From CAZRIP01 sp964600165 (lineage in GTDB: Bacteria; Elusimicrobiota; Elusimicrobia; UBA1565; UBA9628), in NCBI GenBank assembly GCA_964600165.1, contig CAZRIP010000037.1:1-29046 (forward strand): a DNA stretch of 29,046 bases. Direction: 5' to 3'. Below are positions 20,707-28,259 of this stretch, piece after piece. Position 1 is the stretch's first letter. Each line of letters opens with the position of its first letter. The position numbers and the translations under genes are program-made. The notes below the pieces were generated by a model, which saw only the letters and a program-made list of their open reading frames with translations, had not been told where the DNA came from and did not search any database.

Positions 20707-21266
20707 GGCCCTCGTTCCAAAGTGTAGCCCCGCAACCCGCTGATCGCCACGCGGAAGATGCGGTCGTCCAAGCCGGTTTGTGCCTCCGCGAACGTTGACT
20801 ATGAGCCGTTCGATTCCGCTGCTCAGCCGTCTTCTAATCCTGTCCGTGAAACTCAAACCTCCCGGACTCGAAGTTCATCACGCCAAATTGGGTTGAATCA
20901 AACTCAACAGCAAGAAACCTGCCTGGCTTTATTCCTTTCATGCCCTTGGAGGAGCCGATAAAGATGATTCTTGGCTTTTCGTTCCGATACGGCTTAAGGC
21001 CCGCTTCAACAAAGGGATCATGAACCCAGACGATCTTGCCCGATGAGTCCAAGGCTGCGACGTGGCGTCCGTCGCTTTCAACGTAGAAAGTGATTCCGCT
21101 CTCCTTATCCTTGTAAGAAATTGGATGCTTGAACTCCCGGGCGCCGTTCACGTATGTAACCGTGTCTGATGCAGAGGAGGCTGCGCGAAGCAGCGTTATA
21201 AAGGACAGCGTAAAGATGAGTGCTGAAATTCTCCGCATCGTTTATCCTCTCACCCGGGCCACATAA
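20635..21266 (-). mobile_element. Integron gene cassette, integrase-less
   Basis: 632 bp running leftwards from the crossover at 21266/21267 (G/TTATGT) to the one at 20634/20635. The cassette start TTATGTGGCCC is complementary to GGGCCACATAA, which leads into its attC; this is the expected match of a cassette that was once circular. It carries one gene whose 3' end faces the attC, and looks less GC-rich than the surroundings. No integrase gene is in this window, so it is a lone attC cassette. Confidence 0.8.
20834..21238 (-). CDS. Cassette-borne secreted protein of unknown function
   Basis: 134 residues with a signal peptide (MRRISALIFTLSFITLLRAASSAS). The mature part includes ITFYVESDGRHVAALDSSG, then KIVWVHDPFVEAGLKPYR, IIFIGSSKGMKGIKPGRFLA and EFDSTQFGVMNFESGRFEF. 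It looks like a small beta-rich domain of a kind I associate with hypothetical proteins from diverse bacteria, but I cannot assign a function. The ATG at 21238 has GAGAGGA 6 nt upstream. Codon use is more relaxed than in neighbouring genes (AT-ending codons), consistent with foreign origin. It is the only gene of the cassette and would be driven by the promoter at 21285-21312. Confidence 0.85.
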   Translation of the reverse strand: MRRISALIFTLSFITLLRAASSASDTVTYVNGAREFKHPISYKDKESGITFYVESDGRHVAALDSSGKIVWVHDPFVEAGLKPYRNEKPRIIFIGSSKGMKGIKPGRFLAVEFDSTQFGVMNFESGRFEFHGQD

Positions 21267-21284
21267 CGTATGAGTATGCTGATC

Positions 21285-21312
21285 AGTATAGTAAGTCGAC
21301 AGAAATGGTCAA
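21285..21312 (-). promoter_or_regulatory. Promoter just outside the cassette
   Basis: Minus strand TTGACC (21307-21312), 16-nt spacer, TATACT (21285-21290). The start site is expected near 21278, about 12 bp outside the cassette boundary. It would drive the cassette gene and, through it, the membrane-protein/GrpB operon that it probably served before insertion. Confidence 0.65.
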
Positions 21313-21553
21313 TCTTCAAAGAAGTGTAATGCGTTCGCGCGCTTTTCGCCAGCTAAGGATTTCTTGGCCGCAGCAAAGGCTGCGGAGCCGGGCAGTATAT
21401 CAGGAGGACCGGTACTCGCGGCACTCGCGTGATCGCGCGCGCCAACGCCGCCTCTTGCCCGCGTCCCGCGGCCTCGAGCAGTCCCGCCCATTCCGTCTCC
21501 GCGATCGCCGCCTGGATGTCTCCTTTTTTCTTGAGGCCGAGGATCGCCCCAAG
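21313..21553 (-). other. Gap with coding-like fragments and a small hairpin
   Basis: The space between the cassette promoter and the DUF2203 stop holds no gene I can defend. Reading on in frame past the DUF2203 stop gives about 65 GC-rich codons (GLKKKGDIQAAIAETEW and onward) but no start. Another frame gives a 60-residue ORF from an ATG with GGAG upstream, ending in KRANALHFFED at 21309. A 7-bp hairpin (CCGCAGC/GCTGCGG, loop CTTT) lies near 21366-21384, and an extended -10-like TGATATACT at 21394-21402. Confidence 0.35.
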
Positions 21554-21946
21554 CTACTCGACGTGCGTGCCCGGCAGCGGCTTGCGGCCCGCGAAGCCTT
21601 CGTCGAGGCCGTGATAGTGCGTAATGCGCTTTTCGCCGAGCCGCCAGCACAAGTACACCTCGCGCCCTTCCGCGCGGTGGGGGAAATCGACGAGCGCCGG
21701 ATCGACGCCCTTGGGCATCGCGCCCATGTCGACGATCTTCTGCAGCCAGTCGTTGACCGCGCCCGTGATGAACTGCAGCTGCGCCCGCTCGATGGCGCAA
21801 TCGGCCGCCTTCTTCGGGTTTTCCTCGAGGATCTTCAGCCTCTCCGCCTTTTCCATCGCCTTGGACGCGAGCTTGGCGATCTCGCCGTAGATTTTCTCGA
21901 TCTCGGGGATCAGCGCCTCGGCCTCGTCTCGGGAAAAATATCTCAC
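21554..21946 (-). CDS. DUF2203 family protein
   Basis: 130 residues. The N-terminal helix RYFSRDEAEALIPEIEKIYG and the signature GVDPALVDFPHRAEG, followed by REVYLCWRLGEKRI, HYHGLDEGFAGRKPL, match the DUF2203 family, whose function is unknown. It is cytoplasmic with no membrane segment. The start is GTG 21946, overlapping the stop of the release-factor-like gene as GTGA, so it is the last gene of the sdh operon. The family is usually about this length (120-150), so the protein is complete. Confidence 0.88.
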   Translation of the reverse strand: MRYFSRDEAEALIPEIEKIYGEIAKLASKAMEKAERLKILEENPKKAADCAIERAQLQFITGAVNDWLQKIVDMGAMPKGVDPALVDFPHRAEGREVYLCWRLGEKRITHYHGLDEGFAGRKPLPGTHVE

Positions 21947-22311
21947 GCGGAGTATTTCTCCGCCGAGCGCGCCGCCCGGCGCGACTTGTTCTTGCGCAGC
22001 TTCTCGATCTCTTTCAAGCGCTCGGACGTCTCGGGGGATATCTTCATTTCCACTTGATCGACCAGCTCGCGCAGCGCCAAGAACCGGTTCACGCTCCGCT
22101 GCCGTTCCCGTTGGCAGGAGACGCGCACGTCCAGCGGCGGATAATAGAGCTGAACTCTGTTCGACGTCTTGTTGATCTTCTGCCCGCCCTTGCCCGAACC
22201 GCGCGTGAAGCCCTCTTCTATGATGGAAACGTCGATCCCCAAGCGCATGATGCGCTCCTTGAGCGCTTCGACTTTACCCGCCGACACGTCGAAGCGCTCG
22301 TTGAGGTTCAA
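21943..22311 (-). CDS. GGQ-containing peptide chain release factor-like protein
   Basis: 122 residues comprising only a class-I release-factor catalytic domain (PF00472 type): FTRGSGKGGQKINKTSNRVQ with the GGQ that triggers peptidyl-tRNA hydrolysis, then a helix (RERQRSVNRFLALRELVDQ) and a basic tail (EKLRKNKSRRAARS). It lacks stop-codon recognition domains, like ArfB or mitochondrial MTRFR, which rescue stalled ribosomes; ribosome rescue is inferred. The longest frame starts at TTG 22311, 6 nt after the sdhB stop. A Shine-Dalgarno is poor, so the true start is uncertain. Confidence 0.85.
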   Translation of the reverse strand: MNLNERFDVSAGKVEALKERIMRLGIDVSIIEEGFTRGSGKGGQKINKTSNRVQLYYPPLDVRVSCQRERQRSVNRFLALRELVDQVEMKISPETSERLKEIEKLRKNKSRRAARSAEKYSA

Positions 22312-22317
22312 GCGAGC

Positions 22318-23088
22318 CTAATGCTCGTCGGAGCAGACGACCGCTTTGAGGTACTCGCGGTTGAGCCGCGCGATATTCGTGACCTTGATCTCTTTGGGAC
22401 AGGCCGCCTCGCACGCGTACTCGTTCGAGCAGTTGCCGAAGCCCTCGTCGTCCATCTGCGCGCGCATCGCCAGCGCGCGCTTGGCGCGCTCCGGCTCGCC
22501 CTGCGGCAGGAGCGCGAGCTGCGAGACCTTGGCCCCGACGAAGAGCATGGCCGACGCGTTCGGGCAAGCGGCCACGCAGGCGCCGCAGCCGATGCACGCC
22601 GCCGCGTCCATCGCCTTCTCGGCCGTATGATGGCCGATCAAGTGCGTGTTGCCGTCCGTGGCGTTGCCGGTATTCACGCTGACGAAGCCGCCGGCCGCGA
22701 TGATTCGGTCGAAGGCCGAGCGGTCGACGGTCAAGTCCTTGACGGGCGGGAAGGCTTTCGCGCGGAAGGGCTCGACGACAATCGTCGCGCCGTCCTCGAA
22801 CTTGCGCATGTGCAGCTGGCACGTGGCGGTGCCGAGCTCCGGACCGTGCGGCTGCCCGTTGATGACGAGCGAGCACATGCCGCAGATGCCCTCGCGGCAG
22901 TCGCTGTCGAAGGCGATGGCGTCGCCGTTGTTCTTGATGATGCCGTCGTTGACGACGTCGAGCATCTCGAGAAAGGAGGCGTCGGGAGAGATGCCCTTGG
23001 CGTCGTAGCTCTCGAAGCGGCCCTGGGCGTTCGCGCCGGCTTGGCGCCAGACCCGCAGCGTGTAGTTGCGCTTGGCTTTCTCGGTCAT
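22318..23088 (-). CDS. sdhB: Succinate dehydrogenase/fumarate reductase iron-sulfur subunit
   Basis: 256 residues. The N-terminal ferredoxin-like domain binds [2Fe-2S] through CREGICGMC and a later Cys (ATCQLH). The C-terminal domain carries CIGCGACVAACPN and CSNEYACEAACPKEI for the [4Fe-4S] and third cluster. It passes electrons from the flavin subunit to the quinone site in the membrane subunit. ATG 23088 overlaps the sdhA stop as ATGA. The three-subunit arrangement with one large cytochrome b resembles Bacillus- and epsilonproteobacteria-type enzymes, usually menaquinone-linked. Confidence 0.95.
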   Translation of the reverse strand: MTEKAKRNYTLRVWRQAGANAQGRFESYDAKGISPDASFLEMLDVVNDGIIKNNGDAIAFDSDCREGICGMCSLVINGQPHGPELGTATCQLHMRKFEDGATIVVEPFRAKAFPPVKDLTVDRSAFDRIIAAGGFVSVNTGNATDGNTHLIGHHTAEKAMDAAACIGCGACVAACPNASAMLFVGAKVSQLALLPQGEPERAKRALAMRAQMDDEGFGNCSNEYACEAACPKEIKVTNIARLNREYLKAVVCSDEH

Positions 23089-24998
23089 GCGTAGTTCCTC
23101 TCCGCGAGATGGACGTTGTCGAAGGTCAGCGGCTCCTTGTGGAGCTCCTGGGGCCGGTCCTCGCCTTTCCATTCCCAGGCCGCGGCGTAGGAGAAGTTCG
23201 CGTCGTCGCGCTTGGCCTCGCCGTCGGGCGTCTGATGCTCCTCGCGGAAATGGCCGCCGCAGGACTCTTCGCGATGCAGGGCGTCGCGCGCCATCAGCTC
23301 GCCCAGCTCGATGAAGTCGGCCACGCGGCCGGCGCGCTCGAGGGTTTGGTTCAGCTCCGCGCCGCCGCCGGTGACCTTCACGTCCTTCCAGAATTCTTCG
23401 CGGAGAGCCTGGATCTCGGCGATCGCCTCGGTCAGGCCCTTCTTCGTGCGCCCCATGCCGACCTTGTCCCACATGATCTTGCCGAGGGCGCGGTGGAAGT
23501 CCGCCGGCGTGCGCTTGCCGTCGATCGACATCAGCTTCTTGGCGCGCTCGGCGACGGCTTTCTCCATCGCCTTGAACTCGGCGTGGTCGACGCCGACCTT
23601 GCCGAACTTGGACGACGCGAGGTAGCCGCCGAGCGTGTAAGGGATCACGAAGTAGCCGTCGGCCAGGCCCTGCATCAGCGCGGAAGCGCCGAGGCGGTTG
23701 GCGCCGTGATCGCTGAAGTTGGCCTCGCCGAGGCAGAACAGCCCCGGGATCGTCGTCTGCAGGTCGTAGTCGACCCACAGGCCGCCCATCGTGTAGTGCA
23801 CCGCCGGGTAGATCCGCATCGGGACTTTATAAGGATTCTCGCCGGTGATGTGATGGTACATGTCGAAGAGGTTGCCGTACTTCTCGCGCACCGTGTCTTC
23901 TCCGAGGCGCTTGATCGCGTCGGCGAAGTCGAGGTAGACGGCCAGGCCGGTCTCGCCCACGCCGCGGCCCTCGTCGGCCATCTGCTTCGCGTTGCGGGAG
24001 GCGACGTCGCGCGGCACGAGGTTGCCGAAGCTCGGATACTTGCGCTCGAGGAAGTAGTCGCGCTCGTCTTCCGGAATCGTATCGGGAGATCGGGCGTCAC
24101 CCTTCTTCTTAGGCACCCACACCCGGCCGTCGTTGCGCAGCGACTCCGACATCAGCGTGAGCTTGGACTGATAATCGCCGCTGACGGGGATGCAGGTCGG
24201 ATGGATCTGCGTATAGCAAGGGTTGGCGAAGGCCGCGCCGTGCTTATGCGCGCGCCAAGTGGCGCTGGCGTTGCTGCCGAGGGCGTTGGTCGAGAGATAG
24301 AAGACGTTGCCGTAGCCGCCCGTGGCCAGAAGAACGGCGTGACCGGCGTAGCTTTCCACCTCGCCCGTGATCAGGTTGCGGCAGACGACGCCGCGCGCCT
24401 GGCCGTCGATCACGACGAGCTCGAGCATCTCGCGCCGCGAGTACATCTTGACCGCGCCCTTGCCGACCTGGCGCATGAGCGACGAGTACGCGCCTAGGAG
24501 CAGCTGCTGGCCGGTCTGGCCGCGCGCGTAGAACGTGCGGGAGACTTGCGCGCCGCCGAAGCTGCGGTTGGACAAGGTGCCGCCGTACTCGCGCGCGAAG
24601 GGCACGCCTTGCGCCACGCACTGGTCGATGATGTTGTTGGAGACCTGCGCCAGGCGGTAGACGTTCGCCTCTCGAGCGCGGAAGTCTCCGCCCTTGACGG
24701 TGTCGTAGAACAGCCGCCAGACGGAGTCGCCGTCGTTCGGATAATTCTTGGCGGCGTTGATGCCGCCCTGCGCGGCGATCGAGTGCGCGCGCCGCGGGGA
24801 ATCCTGGAAGCAGAACACCTTGACGTTGTAGCCGAGCTCGGCCAAGCTCGCCGCGGCCGCCCCGCCGGCCAAGCCGGTGCCGACGACCAAGATCTCGTAC
24901 TTGCGCTTGTTCGCCGGGTTGACGAGCTTGAGCTCGAACTTGCGCTTGTCCCACTTCTGCTCGATCGGACCTTCGGGGACCTTGCTGTCGAGTTTCAT
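23085..24998 (-). CDS. sdhA: Succinate dehydrogenase/fumarate reductase flavoprotein subunit
   Basis: 637 residues. FAD-binding GTGLAGGAAAASLAELGY lies near the N-terminus. The covalent-flavin site is RRAHSIAAQGGINAA with its His. The catalytic dicarboxylate region includes YTQIHPTCIPVSG and the GANRLGASALMQGLADGYF stretch. It interconverts succinate and fumarate. ATG 24998 begins MKLDSKVPEG. A longer frame reaching 25034 would overlap sdhC and is unlikely. The gap to sdhC is one nucleotide. Confidence 0.95.
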   Translation of the reverse strand: MKLDSKVPEGPIEQKWDKRKFELKLVNPANKRKYEILVVGTGLAGGAAAASLAELGYNVKVFCFQDSPRRAHSIAAQGGINAAKNYPNDGDSVWRLFYDTVKGGDFRAREANVYRLAQVSNNIIDQCVAQGVPFAREYGGTLSNRSFGGAQVSRTFYARGQTGQQLLLGAYSSLMRQVGKGAVKMYSRREMLELVVIDGQARGVVCRNLITGEVESYAGHAVLLATGGYGNVFYLSTNALGSNASATWRAHKHGAAFANPCYTQIHPTCIPVSGDYQSKLTLMSESLRNDGRVWVPKKKGDARSPDTIPEDERDYFLERKYPSFGNLVPRDVASRNAKQMADEGRGVGETGLAVYLDFADAIKRLGEDTVREKYGNLFDMYHHITGENPYKVPMRIYPAVHYTMGGLWVDYDLQTTIPGLFCLGEANFSDHGANRLGASALMQGLADGYFVIPYTLGGYLASSKFGKVGVDHAEFKAMEKAVAERAKKLMSIDGKRTPADFHRALGKIMWDKVGMGRTKKGLTEAIAEIQALREEFWKDVKVTGGGAELNQTLERAGRVADFIELGELMARDALHREESCGGHFREEHQTPDGEAKRDDANFSYAAAWEWKGEDRPQELHKEPLTFDNVHLAERNYA

Positions 24999-24999
24999 G

Positions 25000-25641
25000 T
25001 TAGCGCGCCCCCTGCATATGAAGATAAATGGCAATCGCTGAGAATCCCGACGCGATGACGAAGCCGAAGACTTTGCTCAAGCCTTTGATCGCGCGGGTGT
25101 ATTTCGGGTGATTGATCCCGAAAGTCTGGAACATGCTCTGTACGCCGTGAGAGAGGTGCAGCGCCAGCGCCCACAACGCGACGAGGTAAAAGCCCAAGTA
25201 GAGCGGGCTCCGGAAGAGCCCGACCAGCAGCTTGTAGACGCCGTCGGACATGTCGCCGAAGCGCACGGTCTTGACGTGGACGAAGAGGAAAGCCAGGACG
25301 AGGAGCGCCGTCCAGAGCATCGTCTTGGAGCCGATCGTCCTGCCGCCCTTGTCCTGGTAGACCTCGTAGCCGACGGGGCGCGCTTGCTTGTTTTGGACGC
25401 GGGCCCACAATGAGACGACGATGTGCAGGAAGAAGACGGCGAAGAGGCCCCATTCGAGCAGCGGCAGGATCGGAAGGCTCTCGAGCGTAGTGGCGTAGGC
25501 GTTGAAGTACCTCTCGCCGGCGAAGATCAGCAGGTTTTCAGCGAGATGGACCAGGACGAACGCGGAAAGCAGGAAACCCGCCGCGCCTACGAGATATTTC
25601 TTGCCGAGCGACGAGTTGAAAAACGCGCAGAGCCTGCACAT
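25000..25641 (-). CDS. sdhC: Succinate dehydrogenase cytochrome b subunit
   Basis: 213 residues, the B. subtilis-type di-heme anchor with about five hydrophobic helices. Candidate haem-ligating His residues are in LVHLAENLL, FFLHIVVSL, LFVHVKTV and ALHLSHGVQSMFQ. It anchors sdhAB at the inner membrane and exchanges electrons with quinone. The ATG 25641 has AAGGAGA 8 nt upstream. It is the first gene of the five-gene operon sdhC-sdhA-sdhB-RF-like-DUF2203. Confidence 0.93.
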   Translation of the reverse strand: MCRLCAFFNSSLGKKYLVGAAGFLLSAFVLVHLAENLLIFAGERYFNAYATTLESLPILPLLEWGLFAVFFLHIVVSLWARVQNKQARPVGYEVYQDKGGRTIGSKTMLWTALLVLAFLFVHVKTVRFGDMSDGVYKLLVGLFRSPLYLGFYLVALWALALHLSHGVQSMFQTFGINHPKYTRAIKGLSKVFGFVIASGFSAIAIYLHMQGAR

Positions 25642-25669
25642 GAGCGATTCTCCTTGGTGTTACGCCGCG

Positions 25670-25675
25670 ATTTTA
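25670..25675 (-). promoter_or_regulatory. Possible -10 of the sdh operon
   Basis: Minus-strand TAAAAT, 28 nt before ATG 25641. The -35 region is poor (TTTCGT). It lies in the 83-bp gap shared with the divergent gene at 25725. Confidence 0.35.
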
Positions 25676-25689
25676 CATCTTTTCGGGCC

Positions 25690-25718
25690 TTGACGAAAAC
25701 GACGCGGGGCGTCATCAT
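25690..25718 (+). promoter_or_regulatory. Promoter of leaderless secreted protein gene
   Basis: TTGACG (25690-25695), 17-nt spacer, CATCAT (25713-25718), then 6 nt to ATG 25725. Strong -35 and moderate -10 at leaderless spacing. Confidence 0.55.
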
Positions 25719-25724
25719 TCAGTC

Positions 25725-26438
25725 ATGAAGCTCCTTTCCCTTTTGCTCCTTGCCGTTTCCCTGCGCGCGCAAGAGCCGCCGAAAGCCGCCGACTGCGATT
25801 TTCACGCGCCGGCCGTCAAAGGCATCATGAGCCGCGCCAGCCTGCAAAACCGCCTGCGCCCCGGCGGCTGGGCGCACTGGAAGGCCGCCGACGGCGGAGA
25901 CATCGTCTGTGTTTACAAGGACAAGTACCTCAAGATTCCGGCCGTGCTCAAGAGCGTCGACGCCGGCGGCGACGACCTGGTCTTCAACGACGTCGACGGC
26001 GGCTCCCAGCGCGTTCTCCAGAGCAAGATGCTGCTCGCCAACGGTTTTTCCCGCGAGCAAGACGCGGCGGACAGCGCTTGGTTCGTCTCCGCGAAGACGC
26101 ACGGCAGCCGCGCGCTTTCCTTTAAGCCCGCCAAGTACGGCGACGCGCCCGAGGACCAGAGCGCCGCCGAGGACAAGGCCCTGGAGCTTTTCCTGGCCGA
26201 GGACGGGACCGACGGCTTCCGCGGCGAAGGCCAGAAGGCCAGGAAGCGCCGCGCCTGCCTGAAGAGCTGGATGGACGACCATCTCAAGGGCGGCGTGACG
26301 CTCTATCCTGCGGGCTCGCCGGCCGATCGCGGCACGTTCGCCGACGCGCCGGGCGCCAAGGGCGGCGGCCGCGTCGTCGAGGTGGGCGGCGAGCTCATGG
26401 TCAAGACCGGCGCCGACGATTTTCGCCCCTGCCCATAA
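25725..26438 (+). CDS. Secreted protein of unknown function
   Basis: 237 residues with a short signal peptide (MKLLSLLLLAVSLRAQE). The mature part has four Cys residues (ADCDF, IVCVYK, RRACLKS and the C-terminal FRPCP), which may form disulfides, and charged helical segments such as EDKALELFLAEDGTDGF. I recognise no family. It has a leaderless-type promoter and is followed within 60 bp by the peptide-binding protein gene, which has its own promoter. Divergent from sdhC. Confidence 0.78.
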   Translation: MKLLSLLLLAVSLRAQEPPKAADCDFHAPAVKGIMSRASLQNRLRPGGWAHWKAADGGDIVCVYKDKYLKIPAVLKSVDAGGDDLVFNDVDGGSQRVLQSKMLLANGFSREQDAADSAWFVSAKTHGSRALSFKPAKYGDAPEDQSAAEDKALELFLAEDGTDGFRGEGQKARKRRACLKSWMDDHLKGGVTLYPAGSPADRGTFADAPGAKGGGRVVEVGGELMVKTGADDFRPCP

Positions 26439-26457
26439 GATCGTCATTTCGCTTCTC

Positions 26458-26486
26458 TTTACAGCCTCCCGGCGCGCGACTATACT
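26458..26486 (+). promoter_or_regulatory. Promoter of leaderless peptide-binding protein gene
   Basis: TTTACA (26458-26463), 17-nt spacer, TATACT (26481-26486), then 6 nt to GTG 26493. Near-consensus in both boxes. Confidence 0.65.
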
Positions 26487-26492
26487 CTTCCG

Positions 26493-28223
26493 GTGACGAT
26501 CTTATCGATCGCCGTCGCCGTCGCGCTCGGAGCGAGCGCGCAGGCCCCGTCGCGCAACCCGGATACGTTCACCGAGGCGCAGGTCGGCGAGGTCACGAGC
26601 CTCGATCCCGCGTTTCCGTACGACAACTCGAGCCAGGGCCTCATCTACAACGTCTATGAGACGCTGATCGCGTTTCAGGGCGCGTCGCTCTCCAAGCTCG
26701 AGCCGCGCCTGGCGACGGCGGTGCCGTCCAGGGAGAACAAGCTCGTCTCGGCCGACGGCCTGACGTATCGGTTCCCTATCCGGAAAAACGTGAAGTTCCA
26801 GGACGGCTCGCCGTTGACGCCGGAGGACGCGCGCTACTCGCTGCTGCGCTTCATGCTGCAGGACCGCGCGGGCGGCCCGTCGGCTCTGCTGCTCGAGCCG
26901 ATCTTGGGGATCGCCTCGACCCGCGACTCCTCCGGCACGCTCAAGACCGACGTCTTCGACCGCGCCGCCAAGGCGGTCCGCGTCGAGGGCGACGACCTCG
27001 TGATCCGCCTGCCGCGGCCGTTCGCCCCTTTTCCGACGATCATGGCGCGCTGGTCGTACGTGATGTCCAAGAAATGGGCCGCCGACCACGGCGACTGGGA
27101 CGGCGCGCGCGAGTCTTGGACGCGCTACAACGATCCTCCCAAGGAGCGCTCCTATTTCTACCAGCACATGAACGGCACGGGCCCGTTCAAGCTCGCGCGC
27201 TGGGACATTACCGCGAAGTATGTCCTCTTAGAGCGCAACGACGCGTACTGGCGCGCGCCGGCCAAGCTCAAGCGCGTGCTGATCAAGTGCGTGCCCGAGT
27301 TCTCCACCCGGCGGCTGATGCTGCAAGCCGGGGACGCCGACTTGATCGAGACGCCGCGGCCTCTGTTGGGGCAGCTCGAGGGTCTTCAAGGCGTCACGAT
27401 CGCCGACGACTTGCCGCGCCTGGCCACGGACCCGGTGCTGTTTTTCACGTTCAAGATCAACGCCTTCGCCAATCCCGACATCGGCTCGGGCAAGCTCGAC
27501 GGCGACGGCATTCCGCCCGATTTTTTCTCGGATCCGGACGTGCGTCAGGGGTTCGCCTACGCGTTCGACTATGACGCGTTCCTCCACGACACGTTCAAGG
27601 GCAAGGCGTCCCGCGCGCTCGGCCCCGTGCCGCCGGGCGTGCCGGGCTACGACCCCAAGCAGCCGCATTACGACTTCGACCTCAAAAAGGCGGAGCAACA
27701 TCTGCGCAAGGCTTGGGACACGAAGCTCTGGGAGCGCGGCTTCAAATTCACGCTGACCTACAACGTCGGCAGCGAGGGCCGCCAGGCGGCCTGCGAGATC
27801 TTGAAGAAAGGCGTCGAGTCGCTCAACCCGAAGTTCAAGATCGACCTGCGCGGAGTCGAGTGGGCCTCGTTCCTGGACAAGGCTCAACGGCGGCAGATGC
27901 CGATGTTCTCGCGCGGCTGGTACGCCGACTACCCGGACGCGCACAATTTCGTCTACGCGTTTTACCATTCACAAGGGCGGTATCCCTCGGCGCAAGGCTA
28001 CTCCAGCCAGACGATGGACACGCTCATCGAGCGCGCCGCCCGCGAGCTCGACCCCGCGGCGCGCGCCGCGTTCTATAAGAGGATCCTGAAGCAGGGCTTC
28101 GAGGACGTCCCGGCGATCACGACCGTCCATCCGAAGGGCGTCTACGCCCTGCGCTCCTGGGTCAAGGACTGGTTCGAGAACCCGGTCTTTTTAGGGATCT
28201 ATTACTACCCCATCTCTAAATAG
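26493..28223 (+). CDS. ABC transporter peptide-binding protein (SBP family 5)
   Basis: 576 residues. A short signal peptide (MTILSIAVAVALGASAQA) leads into family-5 solute-binding protein signatures: VTSLDPAFPYDNSSQGLIYN then VYETLIAF, YRFPIRKNVKFQDGSPLTPE, MNGTGPFKLARWD and LLERNDAYWR, and a C-terminal YKRILKQGFEDVPAI. Such proteins capture oligopeptides, dipeptides or nickel complexes in the periplasm and deliver them to an Opp/Dpp permease. No permease or ATPase gene is adjacent, so it is an orphan binding protein, or the permease lies elsewhere. GTG start set by the promoter 6 nt upstream and by the signal peptide. Confidence 0.92.
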   Translation: MTILSIAVAVALGASAQAPSRNPDTFTEAQVGEVTSLDPAFPYDNSSQGLIYNVYETLIAFQGASLSKLEPRLATAVPSRENKLVSADGLTYRFPIRKNVKFQDGSPLTPEDARYSLLRFMLQDRAGGPSALLLEPILGIASTRDSSGTLKTDVFDRAAKAVRVEGDDLVIRLPRPFAPFPTIMARWSYVMSKKWAADHGDWDGARESWTRYNDPPKERSYFYQHMNGTGPFKLARWDITAKYVLLERNDAYWRAPAKLKRVLIKCVPEFSTRRLMLQAGDADLIETPRPLLGQLEGLQGVTIADDLPRLATDPVLFFTFKINAFANPDIGSGKLDGDGIPPDFFSDPDVRQGFAYAFDYDAFLHDTFKGKASRALGPVPPGVPGYDPKQPHYDFDLKKAEQHLRKAWDTKLWERGFKFTLTYNVGSEGRQAACEILKKGVESLNPKFKIDLRGVEWASFLDKAQRRQMPMFSRGWYADYPDAHNFVYAFYHSQGRYPSAQGYSSQTMDTLIERAARELDPAARAAFYKRILKQGFEDVPAITTVHPKGVYALRSWVKDWFENPVFLGIYYYPISK

Positions 28224-28246
28224 GGTTTGACCCCACCGTTTTGTGC

Positions 28247-28252
28247 TAGTAT
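28247..28252 (+). promoter_or_regulatory. Extended -10 of leaderless secreted protein gene
   Basis: TGCTAGTAT (TG-C-TAGTAT), 7 nt before ATG 28260. A TTGACC at 28227-28232 is only 14 nt away, too close for a normal -35. Confidence 0.45.
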
Positions 28253-28259
28253 TCGCCTG

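Noticed and set aside
21309..21400. A tmRNA-like or small RNA reading of the tail ending in KRANALHFFED
   Set aside because: There is no tRNA-like acceptor or T arm nearby, and only a 7-bp hairpin.
21266..21553. A second attC or an integrase gene next to the cassette
   Set aside because: No paired L-box arms with TAAC/GTTA ends are visible on this side, and no frame encodes a tyrosine recombinase.
25000..25641. Missing sdhD
   Set aside because: The cytochrome b subunit is of the long single-subunit type (213 residues, about five helices), which does not need a separate SdhD.
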